Assembly (NCBI GenBank): GCA_002423325.1
Contig: DIVQ01000045.1
Location: 1-13,180, forward strand
From: Anaerolineales bacterium UBA6128
GTDB taxonomy: Bacteria; Chloroflexota; Anaerolineae; UBA1429
DNA length: 13,180 nucleotides
Direction of reading: 5' to 3'
Shown here: one piece after another, positions 6,517-13,180 of the stretch
Position numbering within the stretch: the stretch's first letter is position 1
Layout: each line of letters starts with the position of its first letter
The notes under the pieces: generated by a model
The model's database searches: none
Seen by the model: only the letters and a program-made list of their open reading frames with translations
What the model was told of the DNA's origin: nothing
Position numbers and translations under genes: made by a program

Positions 6517-7197
6517 ATGAATAATACGGGGCGCATCGATCTGCATACTCACACGTTTCGAAGCGATGGCGTGCTGCTGCCCTCCGAGATGCTGCGCCAC
6601 GCCGCCGTGCTCGGCTATGCCGCGCTGGCGATCACCGACCACGCCGACGCGAGCAACCTCGATGAACTGATCGCCGCGTTGCAGCGCCTGCTCGCCGCCC
6701 AGCCGCGCTCCTACGGTGTAGACCTGCTCATCGGCGTCGAGCTGACGCACGTGGAGCCCGGCAGCATCGCCCCACTGGCCGCTCGCGCCAAGCAGTTGGG
6801 CGCCGAAGTGGTGGTGGTGCACGGCGAGACCATCGTCGAGCCGGTGGCGCCGGGCGCGAACCGCGCCGCGATCGAATCCCCCGACGTCGACGTGCTGGCG
6901 CACCCGGGGTTCCTCACGGCCGAGGAGGCGCGCTTGGCCGCGCAGCGCGGTTGCCTGATGGAGATCACCACCCGCAAGGGGCACTCGCTGACCAACGGCC
7001 ACGTGGCGCGTATCTGCCGCGAGGCCGGGGCCGCGATGGTGGTCAACAGCGACAGCCACGAGCCGCACGATCTGCCGTCGTTCGCCTTTGCGCGCCAGGT
7101 GGCCGCCGGCGCGGGGCTGAGCGAGGCCGAGATCGAGGCCGCCACCGTGACGCATCCACGGGCGCTGGTACAGCGCGTGCTGGCAGCGCGTCACTGA
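6517..7197 (+). CDS. PHP-domain phosphoesterase (histidinol-phosphatase-like)
   Basis: This 226-residue protein is a single PHP domain, a metal-dependent phosphoesterase fold shared with HisK-type histidinol phosphatases and polymerase-associated phosphatases. The expected metal ligands are all visible: D8/H10/H12 (DLHTH), D17 (SDG), D41/H42 (ITDH), E74 and H77 (GVELTH), H101 (VVVHGE), H128 (LAHPG) and D178/H180 (NSDSH). The motif EITTRKGHSLTNGH (148-161) is typical of a subfamily annotated only as histidinol-phosphate-phosphatase-domain protein. No histidine-biosynthesis gene is nearby, so the substrate remains open. The ATG at 6517 is chosen because it starts directly before the first motif. 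The upstream in-frame TTG at 6496 lies inside the predicted promoter and so should not be transcribed. The ssb gene is divergent; the next gene starts 61 bases downstream. Confidence 0.88.
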   Translation: MNNTGRIDLHTHTFRSDGVLLPSEMLRHAAVLGYAALAITDHADASNLDELIAALQRLLAAQPRSYGVDLLIGVELTHVEPGSIAPLAARAKQLGAEVVVVHGETIVEPVAPGANRAAIESPDVDVLAHPGFLTAEEARLAAQRGCLMEITTRKGHSLTNGHVARICREAGAAMVVNSDSHEPHDLPSFAFARQVAAGAGLSEAEIEAATVTHPRALVQRVLAARH

Positions 7198-7258
7198 GCG
7201 CGGCCATCCGAGCGCCTGCTGCCCTGCAGCCCGAATACCAACCGCACAGGAGACCATC

Positions 7259-8587
7259 ATGTCCATTCCTCCCATGCCCACACAGATCAACTGCCCGCAG
7301 TGCCAGAAACGCTATGTCGTCCAAGTGCGCTCCATCATCGACGTGGGCGAAGAGCCCGAGTTGAAAGAAGAGTTCCTGCGCGGCCAGGTCAACTATGCCG
7401 AGTGCCCCGAATGCGGCAGCGGTGGCGTGCTCAGCACGCCCCTGCTGTACCACGATCCCGACAAGGAGCTGCTGATCACCTTTGTGCCGCCCGAGATGGG
7501 CATGAGCGCACAGCAGCAGGAGCAGGTGGTGGGCAGCCTGGTCAAGGCCGTGATGAACAGCCTGCCCGCGGAAAAGCGCAAGGGCTACTTTCTCAACCCC
7601 AAATCGGCTCTGACCTACGACAGCCTGTACGATATGGTGCTCGAGGCTGATGGCATCAGCAAAGAGGTGCTGGAAAAGCAGCGCGCCCAGATCAAGCTGC
7701 TCAACAGCCTGCTGGTGGCGGTCGACGACGACAAGACTCTCGACAAGCTGGTTGCAGAGAACCGCGCGCAGCTCGATTACGAGTTCTTTCTGCTGCTGGG
7801 CAACGCCATCGACGCACAGAGTGAGGGCGGCCGCAAGGAAGACGTCGAAATGTTCACCAAGCTGCGCGACAAGCTGCTGACGCGCGTCGACCTGGCCGGG
7901 CCCGCCGCCGCTCCCGAAGCGGCCAGCTACGACGAGGTGATCGATCTGCTGCAGGGTAGCCTGGGCGACAAGGCCTGGACCGCCACGGTGGCGGTCAATC
8001 GCGGCCGGCTGGACTATGGCTTTTTCCAGGCGCTCACCGCCCGAATCGAAGCGGCCGAGGCCGCCAACGACAAGGAAACCACGGACAAGCTGACCGCGCT
8101 GCGCAACGCCATCCTGGACGAGCTCGACGCGCAGGACAAGATGATCCGTGACGTCGAGGATCGTGCCATGCTGCTGGTCATCAAGCTGGCGTCGGCCAGC
8201 GACCGTCAGGCAGCAGTGCGCGAGCACGTCGATCACATCGACCAGATGTTCCTGAACGTGGTGGCGCGCCTGGAGGCAGCGGCACGCGCCCAGGAAGAGA
8301 CCGACACCGCCGCGACTCTGCACGACATCCTGGAGACGACTCTTGCGGTGATCGAGGAAAAGCTGCCGCCCGCCAACCGCCTGATCAACCAGCTCATGCG
8401 CGCGCAGTACCCCGACGGCACCAACGCGCTGCTCGAGTCGCACCGCGGCCTGCTGGACGACGAGTTTGTCAAGACGCTGGAGCAGTACATCACGCGCATT
8501 AAGCGCACACGCGCCAGCGAGCTGGTGGAGCACGCCCAGAAGGTGCGCGACCAGGTCGCGGCCAAGCGTTCGATCCTGCGGGCCTGA
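7259..8587 (+). CDS. CpXC-domain protein with three degenerate helical repeats
   Basis: This 442-residue cytoplasmic protein has no recognised enzymatic motif. Residues about 9-80 form a CpXC domain, a zinc-ribbon-like module with CPQC (C12, C15) and CPEC (C49, C52), found in various bacteria with unknown function. The rest is predicted almost wholly helical. Three copies of one pattern can be seen: ENRAQLDYEFFLLLGNAI near 168, VNRGRLDYGFFQALTARI near 246 and SHRGLLDDEFVKTLEQYI near 391. Each is followed by a charged helix. The copies resemble short helical units in Chloroflexota and CHAT-type proteins, so a scaffold or binding role is likely. AGGAGA lies 5 bases before the ATG. No signal peptide or membrane segment is seen. 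The name rests on the N-terminal domain alone. Confidence 0.78.
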   Translation: MSIPPMPTQINCPQCQKRYVVQVRSIIDVGEEPELKEEFLRGQVNYAECPECGSGGVLSTPLLYHDPDKELLITFVPPEMGMSAQQQEQVVGSLVKAVMNSLPAEKRKGYFLNPKSALTYDSLYDMVLEADGISKEVLEKQRAQIKLLNSLLVAVDDDKTLDKLVAENRAQLDYEFFLLLGNAIDAQSEGGRKEDVEMFTKLRDKLLTRVDLAGPAAAPEAASYDEVIDLLQGSLGDKAWTATVAVNRGRLDYGFFQALTARIEAAEAANDKETTDKLTALRNAILDELDAQDKMIRDVEDRAMLLVIKLASASDRQAAVREHVDHIDQMFLNVVARLEAAARAQEETDTAATLHDILETTLAVIEEKLPPANRLINQLMRAQYPDGTNALLESHRGLLDDEFVKTLEQYITRIKRTRASELVEHAQKVRDQVAAKRSILRA

Positions 8588-8642
8588 GAAAACGAGTCGC
8601 GTGTAGCGTAGCTCCTGGCGGGCGTCACCGGAGTCACCATAC

Positions 8643-9737
8643 ATGTCACACAGCCCACGCCAACGCTTTCTCGACTATGTCCGCCAGGTGCCCGGCGCAC
8701 GGCCGGTGGTCTCGCCCTTTCTGCCCGATCCCAACGTCATCCGCGCCTGCCTGCAGACACTCAGCCTGCCCTCCACCGACGACCCGGTGCAGAACGAGGT
8801 GCGTCTGGCGCGCGCCCTCGACTATGAGCCGATGTTCATGGTCGACTGCATGGGACAGATCATGCGCTGGCAGAAGGATCCGAGCCACTCGGACACGCAC
8901 TGGGACGGCTGGGCGATCGAGACGCCGCGCGGGCCATGGCGCCGCCGCACCTCGCGCCAGTACGGCGATTGGGGCGACGAGTCGGGCTTTGCCGTGCAGA
9001 GCGAGGCCGACCACGAGATGCTTGCGCTGGTCTGCGCGCAGGTGAGCCAGCATGAGGCCGAGATCCGGCAGTACTATCGCGACTGGCGCCAACGCGTGGG
9101 AGAGGACGGCGTCATCGTCATCGGGCACCCACACGTCAGCAGTCTGGCCTACCAGATCGGGCAGCAGAACCTGGTCTACCACTATATGGACTATCCCGAG
9201 GCCTACCGACGCAGCGAGGAGGCGCTCTTCGAGGCCGCCGTGTACGTCTTTCAGATCGCGATGGAGGAGGGCATCGACTTTATGAGCGAGTCGACTTATG
9301 CCCTGGAGATGGTCTCGCCGCAGTTCATCGATGCCGAGGACTTGCCCTACATTACCCGGCTCGCAGACTGGACCCACGCACACGACGGGCTGTTCTGGTA
9401 CCACAACTGCGGGATGACGCGCTGGATGTTCGTCACAGGGAGGATGAGCGCGTTCCGCGCTGACGTGCTCGAGACGGTGGCGCCGCCGCCCGAGGGCGAC
9501 AATGACCTGGCCGAGTCGCGTCGCGCATTGATCGCCAGCACCTGCTCCAAGGGCAACATCAGTTTGCGCACGCTGCGCGATGGCACGGTGGAGCAAGTAG
9601 TGGCCGAGACGCGCGCCATGGTCGAGGCGACGCGCGGTTGGGCGCACATCCACTCCACCGCCGATGCCGTGCTGCCCAACACCCCGCCCGAGAACCTGAT
9701 TGCATTCGTGCGCACCGCCCGGGAGCTGGCCCAGTAG
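8643..9737 (+). CDS. Uroporphyrinogen-decarboxylase (URO-D) family protein, corrinoid-methyltransferase-like
   Basis: This 364-residue protein belongs to the URO-D/MtaA/CmuA TIM-barrel family. Members either decarboxylate uroporphyrinogen or move methyl groups to or from corrinoid proteins using zinc. The C-terminal half carries the family landmarks: YHNCGM with H254 and C256 (the HxC zinc pair), CSKGNISLRTLRDGTVEQV near 301 (similar to the GN-x-x-x-x-LL-x-GT-x-E-x-V segment) and NTPPENLIAFV near the end. The N-terminus lacks the basic URO-D substrate motif (RQAGRY type), so it is not heme-pathway HemE. The third zinc cysteine expected just before NTPPENL is missing (STADAVLPNTPPENL). GGAG lies 9 bases before the ATG. 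No corrinoid protein gene is adjacent. The function is therefore unassigned within the family. Confidence 0.8.
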   Translation: MSHSPRQRFLDYVRQVPGARPVVSPFLPDPNVIRACLQTLSLPSTDDPVQNEVRLARALDYEPMFMVDCMGQIMRWQKDPSHSDTHWDGWAIETPRGPWRRRTSRQYGDWGDESGFAVQSEADHEMLALVCAQVSQHEAEIRQYYRDWRQRVGEDGVIVIGHPHVSSLAYQIGQQNLVYHYMDYPEAYRRSEEALFEAAVYVFQIAMEEGIDFMSESTYALEMVSPQFIDAEDLPYITRLADWTHAHDGLFWYHNCGMTRWMFVTGRMSAFRADVLETVAPPPEGDNDLAESRRALIASTCSKGNISLRTLRDGTVEQVVAETRAMVEATRGWAHIHSTADAVLPNTPPENLIAFVRTARELAQ

Positions 9738-9751
9738 GGCCCCAGGCATTC

Positions 9752-9784
9752 AGAAACCGAGTTTCTTGGAGAAACTCGGTTTCT
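9752..9784. repeat. Perfect palindromic repeat / bidirectional terminator between convergent genes
   Basis: AGAAACCGAGTTTCT (9752-9766) and AGAAACTCGGTTTCT (9770-9784) are perfect inverted repeats with a 3-base spacer. Each arm also contains its own smaller palindrome (GAAAC-3-GTTTC). It lies 14 bases after the URO-D-like gene and 24 bases from the convergent murF-alr stop. There is no clear poly-T tract, but a hairpin here could end transcription in both directions. Its perfection and AT-rich arms in GC-rich DNA suggest a dispersed repeat family. Confidence 0.85.
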
Positions 9785-9807
9785 AAGCCCGCCCACCCGG
9801 ATCGCCC

Positions 9808-12345
9808 CTACACCATCCGGGGCACGCGCGCGAGGATCTCTGACACCACCTCGTAGGCGATCGTCCCCAGGCCCGCGGCGACCTCGTCGGCTGTCAAGCA
9901 CGCCGGGCCCTGTGTGCCGATCAACACCACCTCGTCGCCCTCGCGCACGCCGGCGATGTCGGTCACATCCACCATCGTCTGGTCCATGCAGACGCGCCCG
10001 ACGATCGGCGCGCGCTCTCCGTGCACCAGCACATGGCCCCAATGCGCCGGCGCCCGACGAAAGCCGTCGGCATAGCCCACCGGGATGACGGCGATGCGCG
10101 AGGGCCGCCCGGCCACCCAGGTGCGCCCATAGCTTACCGCGCTGCCCGCCGGGAGATCGCGCACCTGCGCCACCTGACACTTCCAGGCCAGCGCCGCGCG
10201 AAAGCCCTCCGGCAGCCGCGCCTCGGCCGAGGGGTCAATGCCGTACAGCGCGATGCCCGGCCGCACCATAGTATAGTGGCTCCCGGGCAGGCGCAGCAGG
10301 CAGGCGCTGTTTGCCGCATGAACGCAGCGTGGCAGCAGCCCCTCAGCACGCAGTTGCTCCAGCAGCGCGTCAAAGCGCGCCAACTGCTCGCGCGTATAGT
10401 CCAGATCGGCCTCGTCGGCCGCGGCCATGTGCGTAAAGAGGCCCTCCACCTCGAGGCCCGGATAGGCCGCGACCTCACGCACAAAGGGCAGCACTTCGTC
10501 GGGCAGCAGCCCCAAGCGCCCCATGCCCGTATCGACCTTGACATGCACGCGCGCCACCCGCCCCACCGCCTGCGCCGCGCGCGACAGCGCCTGCGCCACG
10601 TGCGTCGAGAAGAGCGCCACACGCACATCGTCGAGCACGGCGGCCCGCGCCTGCCAGGCCGGTGTGAACCCCAGGATCAGGATAGGCGCGTCGATGCCCG
10701 CGCGACGCAGCACCTGTGCCTCTCCGAGGCAGGCCACCCCCAACCAGGTGGCGCCGCTGTGCAGCAGCGTATGCGCGACCTTGACCGCCCCGTGCCCGTA
10801 GGCGTCGGCCTTGAGCACCGCCATCACGTCCACCGCGGGGCCCACGCGCTGCACGATCTGCCGCACGTTGTTGCCCACGGCCTCCAAGTCGATCTCCACC
10901 CAGGTCGGCCGGCCGGGTCGCTCGAGCCGCACCTGCCGCCAACCCTGGCTCTGGCGCGGGAGCAACGGCGCGTCCGCCTCGGGATCGGCCAGCAGTTGCC
11001 GCGTGACCCCCTCCAGCCGCGCCGTGGCGCTGCCCTTGACGAGCAGCAGGTCGCCGGGACCCAGCACGTCGGTCAGCAGGCGTGCCGCGTCCTCGGGCGT
11101 GTAGGTGACGTGCACGGCCGCCGACGGCATGCCGGCGCGCAGCGCCTCCTCAGCAGCCAAACTGGCCAGCTCGCCCTTGGTGACCAGCATATCCGCGGTC
11201 CGAGCGCACTGCCGGCCGATCTCGCGGTGCGCGCCCTCGCGCAAAGCCCCCAGCTCGGCCATATCGCCCAGAAGTACCAGCCGCCGAGCGGCTGGAAGCG
11301 CCCGCAGCGTGTCGAGCGCGGCCAGTGCCGACGCGAGGCTGGCGTTGTACGAGTCGTCCAGGATCTGTGCGCCGTTGACACCAAGGAGCAAGCGCGTGCG
11401 GCCCGCCAGCGGCGTCACGGCCGCGAGCCCCGCCCCGATGACGCCCCAGTCGAGCCCGTAGCTGAGGCCCACCGCACAGGCAGCCAGCGCCGTGTAGGCG
11501 TGCTGCGCGCCGAGCAGCGGGATCATCAGCGGCACGCTCGCGCCGGCGTAATGCACCACCAGGTGCGTGCCCAACGGCGTGACGCGCACGGCATCGGCGT
11601 ACAGCGTAGCCCGTGGCGTCAGGCCATACGTGAGCACCCGGGCGCGTGTGCGCTCCGCCATCGCGCGCACCAGGGGCAGGTCATCATTAAGCACCGCGAC
11701 GCCATCCGGTGGCAGCGCCGCTACCAGGTCACCCTTCTCGCGCGCGATGGCCTCCAGCGTGCCGAACGTCTCCAGGTGGCTGGCGCTGACATGCGTGACG
11801 ACGCCCACGCGCGGCCGCGTCACCTCGGCCAGGTCGCGAATCTCGCCCAGGCTGTCACAGGCCATTTCGAGCACCGCGAGGCGCTGCTCGGGTAGCAGCC
11901 GCCCCAGCGCGATGGGCAGGCCATAGCGTCCGTTCAGGTTGCCGTGGTTGCGAAAGACGTCGCCCGTGACGCCCAGCACCGCGGCGACGGCCTCTTTGGT
12001 GCTGGTCTTGCCCACGCTGCCGGTGACGCCCACCACATCGATGCTGCGCACCGCCAGGAGGTGCCGCGCATAGTCCAGCAGCGCCTGCTGCGTGTTCTCC
12101 ACCTGCACGCAGGTCACGCCGGCGGGGACGTTCCCGGCACGTTGGCACAGCACGCCGGTGGCGCCCGCCCGGCAGGCCGCGGCGATATAGTCGTGGCCGT
12201 CGCCGGTCTCGGTGACGACGGCCAGGAAAAGCTCACCCGGCCGCGCGATGCGCGAGTCGTAGCAAAAGTCTGTGAATTGGGTCGCGGTCGGCCCGCTACA
12301 TAGCGTCCCACCCGTGCCCGCAAGGAGATCGTCCAGTTGGATCAT
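9808..12345 (-). CDS. murF-alr: Bifunctional UDP-MurNAc-tripeptide:D-Ala-D-Ala ligase / alanine racemase (MurF-Alr fusion)
   Basis: One 845-residue cytoplasmic protein carries two steps of peptidoglycan precursor synthesis. Residues about 1-460 are MurF, which adds D-Ala-D-Ala to UDP-MurNAc-tripeptide: GVTGSVGKTSTKE (ATP loop, K113), NHGNLNGRYGLP, EMACDSLGEI and LDDSYNAS are visible. Residues about 478-845 are a PLP-dependent alanine racemase: VEIDLEAVGNN, the PLP lysine K512 in VLKADAYGHGA, KVDTGMGRLGL, HAANSACLL, MVRPGIALYGIDP, the catalytic tyrosine in GYADGFRR and VGRVCMDQTMVDVTD. Each half has near-normal length, so the fusion is intact. Such fusions are known in Bacteroidota and some other phyla. 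The ATG at 12345 has GAGG 8 bases upstream and its own promoter. The D-Ala-D-Ala ligase (Ddl) that would link the two steps is not in the window. The gene is divergent from hypA. Confidence 0.96.
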   Translation of the reverse strand: MIQLDDLLAGTGGTLCSGPTATQFTDFCYDSRIARPGELFLAVVTETGDGHDYIAAACRAGATGVLCQRAGNVPAGVTCVQVENTQQALLDYARHLLAVRSIDVVGVTGSVGKTSTKEAVAAVLGVTGDVFRNHGNLNGRYGLPIALGRLLPEQRLAVLEMACDSLGEIRDLAEVTRPRVGVVTHVSASHLETFGTLEAIAREKGDLVAALPPDGVAVLNDDLPLVRAMAERTRARVLTYGLTPRATLYADAVRVTPLGTHLVVHYAGASVPLMIPLLGAQHAYTALAACAVGLSYGLDWGVIGAGLAAVTPLAGRTRLLLGVNGAQILDDSYNASLASALAALDTLRALPAARRLVLLGDMAELGALREGAHREIGRQCARTADMLVTKGELASLAAEEALRAGMPSAAVHVTYTPEDAARLLTDVLGPGDLLLVKGSATARLEGVTRQLLADPEADAPLLPRQSQGWRQVRLERPGRPTWVEIDLEAVGNNVRQIVQRVGPAVDVMAVLKADAYGHGAVKVAHTLLHSGATWLGVACLGEAQVLRRAGIDAPILILGFTPAWQARAAVLDDVRVALFSTHVAQALSRAAQAVGRVARVHVKVDTGMGRLGLLPDEVLPFVREVAAYPGLEVEGLFTHMAAADEADLDYTREQLARFDALLEQLRAEGLLPRCVHAANSACLLRLPGSHYTMVRPGIALYGIDPSAEARLPEGFRAALAWKCQVAQVRDLPAGSAVSYGRTWVAGRPSRIAVIPVGYADGFRRAPAHWGHVLVHGERAPIVGRVCMDQTMVDVTDIAGVREGDEVVLIGTQGPACLTADEVAAGLGTIAYEVVSEILARVPRMV

Positions 12346-12372
12346 CAGCGACGCCTCAGAGTGATTGGCGCG

Positions 12373-12401
12373 ATTCTACCACGTGAGAGCATCCGGCTCA
12401 A
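12373..12401 (-). promoter_or_regulatory. Candidate murF-alr promoter
   Basis: On the minus strand TTGAGC (12401-12396, 4 of 6) and TAGAAT (12378-12373, 5 of 6) are separated by 17 bases. The predicted start is near 12366, about 20 bases before the ATG at 12345. It is divergent from the hypA promoter. Confidence 0.65.
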
Positions 12402-12429
12402 GCGCACGTGCGGCGCCCGGGCCGCGGGT

Positions 12430-12458
12430 TTGGTAGCGCTTCACAAGCTGGCTATAAT
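12430..12458 (+). promoter_or_regulatory. hypA promoter, predicted leaderless
   Basis: TTGGTA (12430-12435) and a perfect TATAAT (12453-12458) are separated by 17 bases. With the last T at -7, the predicted transcript start falls on the A of the hypA ATG (12465). The six bases in between cannot hold a normal ribosome binding site on the mRNA. Confidence 0.7.
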
Positions 12459-12464
12459 GGGGAC

Positions 12465-12806
12465 ATGCACGAACTGGCCGTTACCGAGAGCATTATCTCG
12501 ATTGCCGAGCGGCATGCCCAACAGGCTCACGCCAAGCGCATTTTGCGCATCTCCCTCGTCATTGGTGAACTGTCCAGCATCGTGGACGACAGCGTGCAGT
12601 TCTACTTTGACCACCTGGCAGCCAACACGCTGGCCGAGGGCGCACAACTGGTGTTCGACCGGCGGCCGCTGTCGCTGCGTTGCGAAGCCTGTGGGCAGAC
12701 CTGGCAGCCTCCCGCCGGCGACTGGACCTGCCCGCGTTGCGGCCAGACACGCACACGCGTCGAAGCGGGCCGTGAGTTCTATGTCGAAAGCATCGAAGTG
12801 GAGTAG
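12465..12806 (+). CDS. hypA: [NiFe]-hydrogenase maturation factor HypA
   Basis: HypA is a small nickel metallochaperone that works with HypB to deliver Ni to the large subunit of [NiFe] hydrogenases. The product has 113 residues, the normal family length. It begins MHELAVTESI, with the N-terminal His2/Glu3 region of the nickel site. The zinc domain has C73, C76, C89 and C92 (CEAC, then CPRC). The ATG at 12465 is fixed by the required N-terminal MHE. An upstream in-frame start at 12408 lies before the promoter and is rejected. hypB starts 4 bases after the stop, so the two form an operon. The presence of hypA predicts [NiFe] hydrogenase genes to the right of this window. Confidence 0.96.
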   Translation: MHELAVTESIISIAERHAQQAHAKRILRISLVIGELSSIVDDSVQFYFDHLAANTLAEGAQLVFDRRPLSLRCEACGQTWQPPAGDWTCPRCGQTRTRVEAGREFYVESIEVE

Positions 12807-12810
12807 CAGA

Positions 12811-13180
12811 ATGAGCGTCAGGCGCATACCGGTCATCGAGCGCATCATGGGCGCCAACGACGCGTTGGCGCTGTCCAACCGCGAACTGCTGGACGCGCAG
12901 CGCGTTCACGCCGTCAACCTGATGGCATCGCCGGGCGCAGGCAAGACCAGCCTCATCATCGCCCTGGCCCACGCGCTGCAGGGGCGGCGGCGCGTCATCG
13001 TGCTGGAGGGCGACGTTGCCTCCGACGTCGACACCGCGCAGGTGCGCGCCGCAGGCATCCCGGCAGTGCAGGTCAACACGGGCGGCGCCTGCCACCTCGA
13101 CGCCACGCTGGTGGGCGTGGGACTGGCGCAGCTCGACCTGGCCAACGCCGACCTGCTGTTCATCGAGAACGTCGGCAACC
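12811..13180 (+). CDS. hypB: [NiFe]-hydrogenase maturation GTPase HypB, partial at right edge
   Basis: HypB is a GTPase that supplies nickel, with HypA, during hydrogenase maturation. The first 123 codons are present. The P-loop is ASPGAGKTSLI (39-49), followed by LEGDVASDVDTAQV (65-78). The interdomain metal site C94-H95 sits in TGGACHLDA, and LLFIENVGN comes at the right edge. The N-terminus is short. It lacks both the His-rich nickel-storage stretch and the CxxCxC high-affinity site of the E. coli protein, so it is a minimal HypB that probably depends on HypA for nickel. GTGGAG lies 7 bases before the ATG and overlaps the end of hypA, suggesting translational coupling. Confidence 0.95.
   Translation, partial: MSVRRIPVIERIMGANDALALSNRELLDAQRVHAVNLMASPGAGKTSLIIALAHALQGRRRVIVLEGDVASDVDTAQVRAAGIPAVQVNTGGACHLDATLVGVGLAQLDLANADLLFIENVGN

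Noticed and set aside
7043..8644. Minus-strand open frame of about 533 codons opposite the CpXC and PHP genes
   Set aside because: It crosses two plausible plus-strand genes and their gap, with no domain or start signal.
10021..11895. Long plus-strand open frame (about 624 codons) opposite murF-alr
   Set aside because: It is antisense to a fully recognisable MurF-Alr. The translation is Arg/His/Gln-rich with no domain, a typical artefact of GC-rich codons.

Overview
The window is a high-GC, gene-dense bacterial segment that most resembles a chromosome of Chloroflexota (Anaerolineae/Caldilineae-like). Several signs point that way: a secreted protein ending in a Thr/Pro linker plus an LPLLMR tail, a CpXC-domain protein, a fused MurF-alanine racemase, a Rex repressor next to a NuoF/GltD-type flavoprotein, and a perfect palindromic hairpin between genes. 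This is inference from family recognition only. No phage, insertion sequence, CRISPR array, tRNA or rRNA was seen.

Layout. (1) 1-2530, minus strand: rex, then immediately a flavoprotein of about 616+ residues that runs off the left edge. It joins the NuoF iron-sulfur domain to a GltD-like FAD/NAD(P)H domain. The two genes look like one redox-controlled operon. (2) 2706-4256, plus strand: a secreted protein with a malectin-like domain and a DNRLRE/CBM96-like domain, divergent from rex. Each promoter in the shared gap carries a Rex-like half-site. (3) 4277-6375, minus strand: ssb, a terminator hairpin, then a YtcJ-like amidohydrolase. (4) 6517-9737, plus strand: a PHP-domain phosphoesterase with an almost leaderless start, a CpXC protein with three degenerate helical repeats, and a URO-D/corrinoid-methyltransferase-like protein. 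(5) A perfect 15-bp-stem palindrome separates region 4 from a convergent murF-alr fusion (9808-12345, minus). (6) 12465 to the right edge, plus strand: hypA and hypB, the start of a [NiFe]-hydrogenase maturation cluster. hypA appears to be leaderless.

How the genes may work together. Rex (NADH/NAD+ sensing), the NuoF/GltD flavoprotein and the hyp genes all suit an anaerobic or facultative lifestyle with hydrogen or formate and NAD(P)H redox exchange. The hyp genes lie 10 kb from rex and may not share its regulation. MurF-Alr couples D-alanine supply to peptidoglycan precursor synthesis and implies a peptidoglycan wall. The other genes look like independent housekeeping or accessory functions.

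I see no clearly new multi-gene system. The best leads are the Rex-flanked redox operon with a divergent surface protein, the CpXC repeat protein, the two leaderless-type promoters and the nested palindrome. All gene-free gaps are under 180 bases and are described where they contain something.
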